Source: Saccharothrix tamanrassetensis (lineage in GTDB: Bacteria; Actinomycetota; Actinomycetes; Mycobacteriales; Pseudonocardiaceae). From it: a stretch of DNA of 64,000 nucleotides. Below the pieces are notes generated by a model that did not search any database, was not told the DNA's origin, and saw nothing but the letters and a program-made list of their open reading frames with translations. The position numbers and the translations under genes are program-made. The stretch covers positions 186,001 to 250,000 of the forward strand of contig NZ_JACHJN010000006.1 in assembly GCF_014203665.1 (NCBI RefSeq). The letters are read 5' to 3'. This document shows, one piece after another, positions 46,489 to 54,764 of the stretch. Each line of letters opens with the position of its first letter. The stretch's first letter is position 1.

Positions 46489-47157
46489 GTGAGCCGGAAG
46501 ACACAGCGTCCCAAGCAGCGGCCGATCATCGTGGTGCACCGTCCACTGGGGACGCCGCTGACTCCGGCGCAGCGACGTGTGGTCGACCGGTGCCGTGTGC
46601 TGCCGCAGCTGCTCGACCCGTTGGAGGCCGAGCTGACGGTGAGCAGCGCGGTGGCCGACGTCGCCACCGACGAGGAGTTCTGGGCGGGGATCATCGAGCA
46701 CGCGGTGTCGTTGCCGAGTCGACGCAACGACCAGCTGTTGCGCGTGTTGGCGGCGATGCTCACCGGACGGCCACGGGAGTGGGCGGCGGGCGCGGTGGTC
46801 CCGATGGGGCCCGCGCTGACCGTTGGCGAGGCATGGATCTGCGACCGGTCGCTCGACGCCGGCTATCTGGCGCTGATCTGCGCTTACCGGTTCTCGGCGG
46901 AGCACGCGATGGTGTTCCTGATCGACGAGCTGGCCGGGGGGATCGTGCGCAGGGCGTTCGTGACGCGGGACGTGGACGTGGCGCGTCGACGGCTGGCCGA
47001 GCAGGGACCGTTGAACGGGATCGGGGCGGAGGCGGCGCACTGGCTGCTGGCCAGGTCCTATGAGCGGCTGGACCGCAATCCCGAGCTGCGGGTGGACGCC
47101 GACGTGCGGCGGACCCGACTGCTGGCCGGCCGGAGGATCGCGCTCGCCTTCGGGTGA
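46489..47157 (+). CDS. Hypothetical protein, partner of 47154 gene
   Basis: 222 residues with no recognised family. Short basic N-terminus (SRKTQRPKQRPIIVVHRP), then alpha/beta sequence with LICAYRFSAEHAMVFLIDEL and ADVRRTRLLAGRRIALAFG at the end. No membrane segment. GTG start; stop overlaps the start of the next gene (GTGA), so they are an operon, divergent from the DUF2786 gene across 71 bases. Confidence 0.65.
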   Translation: MSRKTQRPKQRPIIVVHRPLGTPLTPAQRRVVDRCRVLPQLLDPLEAELTVSSAVADVATDEEFWAGIIEHAVSLPSRRNDQLLRVLAAMLTGRPREWAAGAVVPMGPALTVGEAWICDRSLDAGYLALICAYRFSAEHAMVFLIDELAGGIVRRAFVTRDVDVARRRLAEQGPLNGIGAEAAHWLLARSYERLDRNPELRVDADVRRTRLLAGRRIALAFG

Positions 47158-47636
47158 GAATGGTCGGCGTGGAAGTCCTGGGCTGGTCCGGCGTGCACGT
47201 GCCGCGCGTGAAGGTGCTCGGGATCGAGGCGGACGCGGTGGTCCGGGTCGATCCGGCGGCGCACGACCTGCGTCGCGCGGCCGGCCAGGGCCCGGTGCTC
47301 GACCACGACGTGCTCTCGACCTGGGACTGGCCGGAGGCGCGGGACGTTCGTGCGCCCGAGGTCGTGCGGCTGGTGGGGATGGTGTGCGGTGGGCCGTCCT
47401 GGCGGCGGGCGCTGGGTGCGGCGGCACGGTTGGGGGCGTTCTGCGAGACGGCGATCACCGTGGAGGAAGTGACCGACGAGTGCCGCCTGGAATGCGCGTA
47501 CTTCGGCGTGCACCTGCTGGTTGCGGGTCGACTGGTGCAGGAAGGACGACGTAGCCGGCCACCGCGCCGGACTCTGGACCGTTGGGTTGAGGAGTCGGTC
47601 TACGAGCGGCTGATCACGGACGGGATGCTTCGGTAG
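47154..47636 (+). CDS. Hypothetical protein
   Basis: 160 residues, unrecognised. VEVLGWSGVHVPRVKVLGIE at the N-terminus, RAPEVVRLVGMVCGGPSWRRAL in the middle and three Cys (VCGG, FCETA, CRLECAY). Ends TLDRWVEESVYERLITDGML, an amphipathic helix. Coupled to the preceding gene by a GTGA overlap; overlaps the convergent TGT-like gene by 23 bases. Confidence 0.6.
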   Translation: MRMVGVEVLGWSGVHVPRVKVLGIEADAVVRVDPAAHDLRRAAGQGPVLDHDVLSTWDWPEARDVRAPEVVRLVGMVCGGPSWRRALGAAARLGAFCETAITVEEVTDECRLECAYFGVHLLVAGRLVQEGRRSRPPRRTLDRWVEESVYERLITDGMLR

Positions 47637-48672
47637 CGGCCGGCTGCCACACCTCGGTCCACGCGCCCAGGAAGCCGGGCGTGTGCCAGCCGGGGAGCTG
47701 GTGGCGCATCTCCAGGTGGTCGAACCCGGCGATCCTGCACCGTTCGAACCACGCTCGCCGCCGTTCGGCCGCTGCCAGCGGGAACAACTCGTCGCGGAGC
47801 AGGTGCAGCAGCTCGACGGAGTGCCTGAACGCCCTCTCCTGCAACGTTCGCGCGTCACGGATGGTGGCGAAGTGGTCCATCGTGCGGCCGCCGCAGGAGA
47901 CGCATTCGCACGTCCACAGGTTGACGTGCTGCGGGCTGTGTTGGACGGCGGCGGCGATCTTGTCGACGCTCAGGTACGACATCAAGTGCGGAACGTACGC
48001 CGCCACGGCCGCCTTGCGCGCGAAGCTCGACGTCGGAATGGGGTACACGTGCCGCAGCGAGGTCGTGGTGCCGACAGCCGCCGCGTGAGCGCCGTGGCAC
48101 AACGCCCCTACGGCGGACACGTCGGAACGCAACAGCACCACGGGGACTCCGCTGCCGATCAAGGCGAGCAGGCCGTGCACGACTTGTTGAACGGCCAGCG
48201 GGTCTGCGGCGTGTTCCAGGGCGATCGCCACCGGCACGTCCGCGAGGGTGATTTCGGACAGGAGTACTTCGCGGTCCTGCGGGGCTTTCAGCCAGTCGAT
48301 GTGCAGGGGGAGCACGGCGAGCACGTCGTCGCCGAGGCGCATCGTTCGCCGCAGAATCGAGCGCAGGCCGTTCAGGTCACGGTGGTCGACGTAGCCCGAG
48401 TCGGTGAGCACCGGGCCGTCGAGCTTTCGTTGCCACGCGAGCCACGGCTTGGTGAACTCGGCGGTGGCGGGGGAACGGGCGCGGCCCGCGTAGCGAGCGG
48501 CGTCGTACAGGATCGGACCGGCGAACCCGGTGGCCCTCAGTTCCTCGCCACGGGCGAGCGCGTGGGGACCGGTGAGAACCAGGCCTTCCGCCAGTTCGGC
48601 CACGAGTGCGGCGTGGAGCGGAGCGCACTGGGTCAGCAGTGTGCCGTGCAACGCGGCGACGTGGCTCGACAT
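47614..48672 (-). CDS. TGT/DpdA-like TIM-barrel protein
   Basis: 352 residues. Two hallmarks of the tRNA-guanine transglycosylase superfamily are visible: VLTDSGYVD (Asp91-Ser-Gly, compare TDSGGFQ of TGT) and a zinc motif CECVSC with His 24 residues after the last Cys (Cys255, 257, 260, His284), close to C-x-C-x2-C-x25-H of TGT. The centre has barrel-like repeats (VPVAIALEH, VPVVLLRSD, AHAAAVGTTTSLRH). DpdA relatives insert 7-deazaguanine into DNA. No preQ0 genes or Dpd partners are in the window, so function is open. ATG start with a G-rich ribosome binding site. Confidence 0.6.
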   Translation of the reverse strand: MSSHVAALHGTLLTQCAPLHAALVAELAEGLVLTGPHALARGEELRATGFAGPILYDAARYAGRARSPATAEFTKPWLAWQRKLDGPVLTDSGYVDHRDLNGLRSILRRTMRLGDDVLAVLPLHIDWLKAPQDREVLLSEITLADVPVAIALEHAADPLAVQQVVHGLLALIGSGVPVVLLRSDVSAVGALCHGAHAAAVGTTTSLRHVYPIPTSSFARKAAVAAYVPHLMSYLSVDKIAAAVQHSPQHVNLWTCECVSCGGRTMDHFATIRDARTLQERAFRHSVELLHLLRDELFPLAAAERRRAWFERCRIAGFDHLEMRHQLPGWHTPGFLGAWTEVWQPAATEASRP

Positions 48673-48912
48673 CGACCCCCCGCTCGTTACGGTCCGGGTA
48701 CCTTGAGCTTACCTTAAGTAATCGATGCAGGTAAGACGTTTGGTGGATGCTGCGCTGTGAAGGTCTGCGCGAAGCGCACCAGTCGTTCGGGTGCCCGTGT
48801 AGTGGTCTCCGGTGAGTGCCGCCGACAGCGGGTGCGCATTGGCTCGGAGTGATCCTGGAAACAGTCGTGCCACGCCATCGGTGGGCATTTCCGCACGGTG
48901 CGCGAAACGAAA

Positions 48913-48942
48913 AAACCAGGCCGGTGAAATCCGGCCTGGTTT
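48913..48942 (-). terminator. Rho-independent terminator of tRNA-Lys
   Basis: AAACCAGGCCGG (48913-48924) and CCGGCCTGGTTT (48931-48942) form a perfect 12-bp stem with a six-base loop; the run of A at 48910-48915 becomes a U tract on the minus strand, directly after the tRNA. The preceding stretch 48673-48912 shows no gene. Confidence 0.9.
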
Positions 48943-48950
48943 CTGGGGAG

Positions 48951-49023
<73 letters not shown>

Positions 49024-49246
49024 GTGTGGACTGTCTTGCTCCGTCCGACGTGGAGAACATTAGCACAGCGTCCTACGCGGCTCCCAATCGCCTGGTCAGG
49101 ACCGGTGGGCGACGCTGTCCCAGGGGGAACTTCGCGTGGGTAACGATCCGGCATCTGGGGCAACATCGTCAACCCCCAGAGCGTCACCTTGTAGTGGGAC
49201 GCCCAAACGGGTTTTGGGGTCTGGGGACGTGAAGCGGAGGACGGGG

Positions 49247-50449
49247 ATGTCGGTCAGCCGGGGGGCGCGGGCAGCGCTGGGCATGGTTGCGGTCGGATTG
49301 GTCGCGGCATTGGTTACTGGTTGTTCGTCGGGTGGTGCTCCGGAGGGCACCGCCGCGGCGGCCGGCGCGGCGACCGGATCCACGAGCACGACGCCGCCCA
49401 AGCCGGTGACACTGAGCACCGGGCCCGCCGATCAGGCGGTGGACGTGCAGCCGGGGCTGCCGGTCGTGGCGACCGCGGCCGACGGCAAGATCACGCAGGT
49501 CGCGTTGACCAACGCGGATGGCAAGCCGGTCGCCGGGCAGGTGTCGCCGGACGGTCTCCAGTGGACCAACAGCGAACCGCTGGGCTACGCCAAGGCCTAC
49601 ACGCTCGCCGTCACGGCACAGGGCGCGGACGGCAAGCCGGTCATCAGGACGTCGTCCTTCACCACGGTCAAGCCGCGCACGCTGACGTTCCTGTCGGTCA
49701 ACCCGATGGACGGCACCACGGTCGGCGTCGGGCAGCCGCTGGCGTTCTACTTCGACGAGCCGATCACCGACAAGGCCGCCGCCGAGGCGATGATCTCGAT
49801 CACCACCGAGCCCAAGGTCGAAGGCGCCTTCTACTGGTTCGACGAGAAGCAGGTGCACTGGCGCCCGCAGAACTACTGGACGCCCGGCACGAAGATCACC
49901 ATCAACGCCAAGATCTACGGCAAGCACCTCGGCAACGGCGTCTACGGCGAAGAGGACCGCGTGATCAACACCACCATCGGTGACGCGGTGATCCACGAGG
50001 CCGACGGCAGCACGCACCAGGTCGTCACCAAGATCAACGGTCAGGTCGCGCGCACCATGCCCACCTCCATGGGCAACGCGGCGAACCCCACCCCCACCGG
50101 CACCTACGTGCTGACGGAGAAGCACGACCACATGGTCATGGACTCCCGCACGTACGGCCTGGCGCTCGACGCCGGCGGCTACGTCACGCCGGTGGACTGG
50201 GCGACCCGGATGTCCAACAGCGGCATCTTCTTCCACAGCGCCCCGTGGTCCGTGGGCGACCAGGGGAACCGCAACGTCAGCCACGGTTGCCTGAACCTGT
50301 CCCCGGAGAACGCCAAGTGGGTCTTCGACCTCTCCAAGCCGGGCGACGTCGTGATCGTCACGAACTCCGGCGGACCGGTCCTGGAGGCCTGGGACGGGTT
50401 CGGCGACTGGCAGGTGCCCTGGGAGCAGTGGGTCAAGGGCAACCGCTGA
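49247..50449 (+). CDS. L,D-transpeptidase lipoprotein (YkuD)
   Basis: 400 residues. Lipoprotein signal with lipobox VAALVTGC, an immunoglobulin-like N-terminal domain (about 55-230), then the YkuD catalytic domain ending FFHSAPWSVGDQG ... SHGCLNLSPENAKWVF with the nucleophilic Cys. Forms 3-3 cross-links in peptidoglycan outside the membrane, as mycobacterial Ldt/LppS. ATG 49247 has GGAGG five bases upstream; a GTG at 49229 is possible. Confidence 0.95.
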   Translation: MSVSRGARAALGMVAVGLVAALVTGCSSGGAPEGTAAAAGAATGSTSTTPPKPVTLSTGPADQAVDVQPGLPVVATAADGKITQVALTNADGKPVAGQVSPDGLQWTNSEPLGYAKAYTLAVTAQGADGKPVIRTSSFTTVKPRTLTFLSVNPMDGTTVGVGQPLAFYFDEPITDKAAAEAMISITTEPKVEGAFYWFDEKQVHWRPQNYWTPGTKITINAKIYGKHLGNGVYGEEDRVINTTIGDAVIHEADGSTHQVVTKINGQVARTMPTSMGNAANPTPTGTYVLTEKHDHMVMDSRTYGLALDAGGYVTPVDWATRMSNSGIFFHSAPWSVGDQGNRNVSHGCLNLSPENAKWVFDLSKPGDVVIVTNSGGPVLEAWDGFGDWQVPWEQWVKGNR

Positions 50450-52078
50450 TCAGAGGTCTTCGACGCGACCCGCCGCCACCACCAGGCGGCGGGTCGTCCG
50501 CACCGTGTCGAGCATCCGCCGGTCGTGGGTGACCAGGAGCAGGGTGCCGGTGTAGGAGTCCAGGGCGGCTTCCAGCTGTTCGATGGCGGCCAGGTCCAGG
50601 TGGTTGGTGGGCTCGTCCAGCACCAGCAGGTTGACGCCCTTCGCCTGGAGCAGCGCCAGCGCCGCCCTGGTGCGTTCGCCGGGTGACAGCGACGCCGCCG
50701 GGCGCAGCACGTGGGCCGCCTTGAGGCCGAACTTGGCCAGCAGGGTGCGGATCTCGGCCGGGGGCAGGTCGGGCACGGCCTGGCCGAACGCGTCCAGCAG
50801 GCCGTCGTCGCCGAGGAACAGCCCACGCGCCTGGTCGATCTCGCCCACCACCACGCCGGGGCCCAGTGAGGACGTGCCGGAGGTCAGCCCGACCCGGCCG
50901 AGCATCGCGGCCAGCAGGGTGGACTTGCCCGCGCCGTTGGCCCCGGTGATGGCGACCCGGTCCGCCCAGTCGATCTGGAGGTCCACCGGTCCGAGGGTGA
51001 ACGTCCCGTGCGTCACCACGGCGCCGCGCAGCACGGACACCACCGCACCGGCCCTGGGCGCCGCGGCGATTTCCATCCGCAGTTCCCATTCCTTGCGCGG
51101 TTCTTCGACCGCGTCGAGCCGTTCGATGAGGCGTTCGGTCTGCCGCGCCTTGGACGCCTGCTTCTCCGTCGCCTCGGTGCGGAACTTGCGGCCGGACTTG
51201 TCGTTGTCGGGTGCTTTGCGGCGGGCGTTCTTCACGCCCTTCTCCATCCACGCCCGTTGTGACCGGGCGCGTTCTTCCAACGCCGAACGGGTGTTGGCGT
51301 ACTCCTCGTAGTCCTCTCGCGCGTGTCGGCGGGCGATTTCCCGTTCCTCCAGGTACGACTCGTAGCCGCCGCCGTAACCGCGCACCTGCTGCTGCGCCAG
51401 GTCCAGTTCCACCACCCTGGTCACGGTGCGGGCGAGGAACTCGCGGTCGTGGGAGACCAGCACGGTCCCGGCGCGCAGGCCGGTGACGAACGCCTCCAGC
51501 CGGGCCAGCCCGTCCAGGTCCAGGTCGTTGGTGGGCTCGTCGAGCAGGAAGATGTCGTAGCGGCTCAGCAGCAGGGACGCCATGCCCGCGCGGGCCGCCT
51601 GACCACCGGACAGCGACGTCATGGGCTGGTCCAGGCTGATCGTCAGGCCCAGGTCCGCCGCCACCTCGTCGGCCCGTTCGGGCAGGTCCGCGCCGCCCAG
51701 CGCGAGCCAGCGCTCCAACGCGTCGGAGTAGCCGTCGTCGGTGCCCGCGGCCAGCGCCTCGGTCGCCCGGTCGAGTTCGGCCTGCGCGGCGGCCACGCCG
51801 GTGCGGCGGGCCAGGAAGTCGCGCACGGTCTCGCCGGGGCGCCGTTCCGGCTCCTGCGGCAGGTGGCCGACGGTCGCGCTCACCGGGGAGAGGCGGATCA
51901 CACCCTCCTCGGCCGGGATCAGCCCGGCGAGGGTGCGCAGCAGCGTGGACTTGCCCGCGCCGTTCACGCCGACCAGCCCGATCACATCGCCGGGCGCGAC
52001 CACCAGGTCCAACCCGGAGAACAGCGCGCGGTCACCGTGGCCGGCCGCCAGGTCTTTCGCGACGAGTGTGGCGCTCAC
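50450..52078 (-). CDS. ABC-F family ATP-binding protein
   Basis: 542 residues, no membrane segments, two ABC domains: Walker A GVNGAGKSTLLRTL and signature LSGGQAARAGM; second GANGAGKSTLLAAML, LSPGERTRAAL and LVLDEPTNHLDL. The linker between them has the charged helical hairpin of ABC-F factors (EEREIARRHAREDYEEYANT). They act on the ribosome as translation or antibiotic-protection factors. GTG 52078 begins SATLVAKDL. Convergent, abutting the transpeptidase gene. Confidence 0.93.
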   Translation of the reverse strand: MSATLVAKDLAAGHGDRALFSGLDLVVAPGDVIGLVGVNGAGKSTLLRTLAGLIPAEEGVIRLSPVSATVGHLPQEPERRPGETVRDFLARRTGVAAAQAELDRATEALAAGTDDGYSDALERWLALGGADLPERADEVAADLGLTISLDQPMTSLSGGQAARAGMASLLLSRYDIFLLDEPTNDLDLDGLARLEAFVTGLRAGTVLVSHDREFLARTVTRVVELDLAQQQVRGYGGGYESYLEEREIARRHAREDYEEYANTRSALEERARSQRAWMEKGVKNARRKAPDNDKSGRKFRTEATEKQASKARQTERLIERLDAVEEPRKEWELRMEIAAAPRAGAVVSVLRGAVVTHGTFTLGPVDLQIDWADRVAITGANGAGKSTLLAAMLGRVGLTSGTSSLGPGVVVGEIDQARGLFLGDDGLLDAFGQAVPDLPPAEIRTLLAKFGLKAAHVLRPAASLSPGERTRAALALLQAKGVNLLVLDEPTNHLDLAAIEQLEAALDSYTGTLLLVTHDRRMLDTVRTTRRLVVAAGRVEDL

Positions 52079-52104
52079 GGCAGAGAACTCCCCGAAGTCA
52101 CGGA

Positions 52105-52138
52105 AAACGCCCCCTGACCGACGGGCCAAGGGGCGTTT
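52105..52138 (-). terminator. Terminator of tRNA-His
   Basis: AAACGCCCC (52105-52113) and GGGGCGTTT (52130-52138) pair; AAAA at 52104-52107 gives a U tract on the minus strand just after the tRNA. It separates the tRNA from the ABC-F gene. Confidence 0.8.
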
Positions 52139-52145
52139 CGCTTGG

Positions 52146-52219
52146 GGTGAGTGACGGGACTTGAACCCGCGACACCTGGGATCACAACCCAGTGCTCTGC
52201 CAGCTGAGCTACACCCACC
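52146..52219 (-). tRNA. tRNA-His (GTG anticodon)
   Basis: Acceptor with the extra G-1: GGTGGGTG pairing CACTCACC including G-1:C73. D arm GCTC/GAGC, anticodon arm CTGGG-TTGTGAT-CCCAG with GTG, T arm GCGGGTTCAAGTCCCGT. CCA is encoded at 52143-52145. Adjacent to orn. Confidence 0.96.
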
Positions 52220-52280
52220 AAGACCGGTCGACCCGGCGGCATGAAGCATACAGTGCCCTGCGCCGGGCCAGAAATCGACC

Positions 52281-52892
52281 CTATTTCTCCCGGTCAGCGG
52301 CCAGCAGCTCACTCGCCACGGCCTGCGCCTGCTCCGAGGACGGGCCGGGCTGCGGCACGAACGCGGTGCGCCGGTAGTAGGCCAGCTCCCGGATCGACTC
52401 GCGGATGTCGGCCAGTGCCCGGTGCGCCAGGCCCTTCTCCGGCTGCGCGTAGTAGATGCGCGGGTACCAGCGCCGGCACAGCTCCTTGATCGACGACACG
52501 TCGACCATCCGGTAGTGCAGGTGCGCGTCGAGCTCCGGCATGTCGCGCGCGATGAAACCCCGGTCGGTGGCGATCGAGTTGCCCGCCAGCGGCGCGGTGC
52601 GCGGGTCCGGCACCCATTCCTTGATGTAGGCCAGCACCTGGGCCTCGGCGTCGGCCAGCGTCACGGTGGACCGGCGCACCTCTTCGGTGAGGCCGGACTT
52701 GGCGTGCATCGCCATCACGACTTCCGGCATCGAGTCGAGCGCGGTGTCGTCGGCGTGGATCACCACGTCGACCCCCTCGCCGAGCACGTTCAGCTCCGCA
52801 TCGGTCACCAACGCCGCGATCTCGATCAGGGCGTCCTTGCCCAAGTCGAGTCCGGTCATCTCGCAGTCGATCCACACCAAGCGATCCATCAC
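52281..52892 (-). CDS. orn: Oligoribonuclease
   Basis: 203 residues. DEDDh exonuclease that degrades 2-5-nt RNAs and pGpG to mononucleotides: [10 protein letters not shown] (Exo I), [19 protein letters not shown] (Exo II), and [11 protein letters not shown] (Exo III with catalytic His). GTG 52892 and ATG 52889 are adjacent; ATG is more likely used. Upstream of tRNA-His on the same strand, and divergent from the DUF853 gene as in mycobacteria. Confidence 0.97.
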   Translation of the reverse strand: MMDRLVWIDCEMTGLDLGKDALIEIAALVTDAELNVLGEGVDVVIHADDTALDSMPEVVMAMHAKSGLTEEVRRSTVTLADAEAQVLAYIKEWVPDPRTAPLAGNSIATDRGFIARDMPELDAHLHYRMVDVSSIKELCRRWYPRIYYAQPEKGLAHRALADIRESIRELAYYRRTAFVPQPGPSSEQAQAVASELLAADREK

Positions 52893-52975
52893 CTGATCGA
52901 GCCTAGTCGTCCGATGGTCGGACTCCGGCAGCGCTTCGAGTGGCGGGTCCTTCCAATCTCATTACGCTCGGCGCA

Positions 52976-54490
52976 ATGACGGCTCAGACCGATATCGCGG
53001 CCGGTTACGCGTCGGAGGGTCCGGCCATCGAACTCGGGGCCGTGCTGGTCGACGGCACGGTCGAACCCACCGCCCGGGTGCGGCTGCCGCTGGCCACGCT
53101 GAACCGGCACGGTCTGGTCGCCGGCGCGACGGGCACCGGCAAGACCAAGACGTTGCAGCTGATCGCGGAGCAGCTGTCGGCGGCGGGCGTGCCGGTCGTC
53201 ATGGCGGACGTGAAGGGCGACCTGTCCGGCCTGTCGCAACCGGGCTCGGCGGACGAGCGGATCACCGCGCGGTCCACCGAGACCGGTGACGACTGGCGGC
53301 CCCGTGCCTGCCCGGTGCAGTTCCTGTCCCTGGGCACGGGCGGTGCGGGCGTGCCGGTGCGGGCGGCGATCACCAGCTTCGGGCCGGTCCTGCTGTCGAA
53401 AGTGCTGGGGCTCAACGACACGCAGGAGTCGACGCTCGGCCTGGTCTTCCACTGGGCGGACAGCCGCGGCCTGCCGTTGCTGGACACCAAGGACCTGCGG
53501 TCGGTGATCACCCACCTCACCGGTGACGAGGGCAAGGACGACCTGAAGGGACTGGGCGGGGTCTCGTCGGCGACGGCGGGAGTGATCCTGCGGTCGCTGG
53601 TGAACCTGGAGGCGCAGGGCGGCGACACGTTCTTCGGCGAACCCGAACTGGACCCGCGCGACCTGATGCGGTCGGTGGACGGCCAGGGCTTGGTGTCGTT
53701 GCTGGAACTGGCGGAGTTGCAGGCCCGTCCGGCGCTGTTCTCGACGTTCCTGATGTGGCTGCTGGCCGAGCTGTTCCAGGAACTGCCCGAGGAGGGCGAC
53801 CTGGACAAGCCGAAGCTGGTGTTCTTCTTCGACGAGGCGCACCTGCTGTTCGCGGACGCGTCGAAGGCGTTCAAGGAGCAGATCACGCAGACCGTGAAGC
53901 TGATCCGGTCCAAGGGTGTCGGGGTGTTCTTCTGCACGCAGCTGCCGACGGACGTGCCGAACGAGGTGCTGTCGCAGCTCGGTGCACGGGTGCAGCACGC
54001 TCTGCGCGCGTTCACGCCGGAGGACCAGGCGGCGTTGGCGAAGACAGTGAAGACGTACCCGACTACGCCGCACTACGAGTTGGACAAGGCGTTGACGTCG
54101 CTGGGGACCGGCGAGGCGATCGTGACCGTGTTGAGCGAGAAGGGTGCGCCGACTCCCGTGGCCTGGACGCGGTTGCGCGCGCCGCGGTCCCTTATGGACA
54201 CGATCGGTGTGGAGGCGATCAGGCAGGTGGCGGCCTCGTCCGAGCTGTACGGGAAGTACGCGGAGAGCATCGACCGTGAGTCGGCGTACGAGAAGCTGAC
54301 CGCGAGGGTGGCGCCTCCTGCCGAGGAGCAGCAGGAGGCGCCTGCCCGTGCGACGGAGAGGGACGAGCCGGGCGTGGTGGAGAAGGTGTTGGGGAACTCG
54401 GCGGTGAAGTCGTTCCTCCGGTCAGCCGCGAGTGCTCTGGGGCGTGAGATCACCCGTGGGGTTTTCGGGACTGCCCGGAAGCGACGCTAG
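52976..54490 (+). CDS. HerA-like ATPase, DUF853 (Rv2510c-like)
   Basis: 504 residues. Walker A VAGATGTGKTKTLQLIAE and Walker B LVFFFDEAHLLF, followed by RSKGVGVFFCTQLPTDVP, the HerA/DUF853 family pattern of DNA-translocating ATPases. The tail (VLGNSAVKSFLRSAASALG) is basic and low in complexity. Divergent from orn, an arrangement conserved in mycobacteria. Its last 69 bases are duplicated at 54696-54764. ATG 52976 chosen. Confidence 0.93.
   Translation: MTAQTDIAAGYASEGPAIELGAVLVDGTVEPTARVRLPLATLNRHGLVAGATGTGKTKTLQLIAEQLSAAGVPVVMADVKGDLSGLSQPGSADERITARSTETGDDWRPRACPVQFLSLGTGGAGVPVRAAITSFGPVLLSKVLGLNDTQESTLGLVFHWADSRGLPLLDTKDLRSVITHLTGDEGKDDLKGLGGVSSATAGVILRSLVNLEAQGGDTFFGEPELDPRDLMRSVDGQGLVSLLELAELQARPALFSTFLMWLLAELFQELPEEGDLDKPKLVFFFDEAHLLFADASKAFKEQITQTVKLIRSKGVGVFFCTQLPTDVPNEVLSQLGARVQHALRAFTPEDQAALAKTVKTYPTTPHYELDKALTSLGTGEAIVTVLSEKGAPTPVAWTRLRAPRSLMDTIGVEAIRQVAASSELYGKYAESIDRESAYEKLTARVAPPAEEQQEAPARATERDEPGVVEKVLGNSAVKSFLRSAASALGREITRGVFGTARKRR
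54419..54487. repeat. Direct duplication, copy 1 (DUF853 gene tail)
   Basis: About 69 bp from CGGTCAGCCGCGAGTGCT through GGAAGCG near the end of the ATPase gene, repeated 277 bp downstream with about three mismatches (for example C/T in GCTCTGG/GCTTTGG). This copy encodes SAASALGREITRGVFGTARK. Confidence 0.92.
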
Positions 54491-54513
54491 GCAATCCGAG
54501 TAGTTTCCAGGCT

Positions 54514-54666
54514 GTGGACGAGTTCGACGGGAAACCCCACTCCAGTTCGATGACGGCTGCCGCCGAGCGGTACGAGCAAGCCGGACATCGGGCGCTGGCC
54601 GCACTGGACGACGCCACCGATCGCGGCGGGCCGTCGTGGACGCGCGAGGAGTTGTACGAGAGGTGA
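54514..54666 (+). CDS. Short ORF, 50 residues, unknown
   Basis: GTG to TGA: MDEFDGKPHSSSMTAAAERY then EQAGHRALAALDDATDRGG and PSWTREELYER. Composition and codon use look coding. The end (SWTREELYER) resembles short antitoxin- or regulator-like proteins but no partner toxin is present. It lies exactly between the two copies of the 69-bp duplication, so it may have been inserted or copied with that event. An internal ATG at codon 13 is possible. Confidence 0.45.
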   Translation: MDEFDGKPHSSSMTAAAERYEQAGHRALAALDDATDRGGPSWTREELYER

Positions 54667-54695
54667 CTGTGTCCCTCCTGTCTGGGAGGACGGTT

Positions 54696-54764
54696 CGGTC
54701 AGCCGCGAGTGCTTTGGGGCGTGAGATCACCCGTGGGGTTTTCGGGACTGCCCGGAAGCGCCGT
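54696..54764. repeat. Direct duplication, copy 2 (end of MFS gene)
   Basis: Second copy of the ATPase-gene tail. On the minus strand it supplies the C-terminal residues and stop of the MFS transporter (LPGSPENPTGDLTPQSTRG), which are thus the antisense translation of the ATPase tail. The forward frame here is untranslated. Confidence 0.9.
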
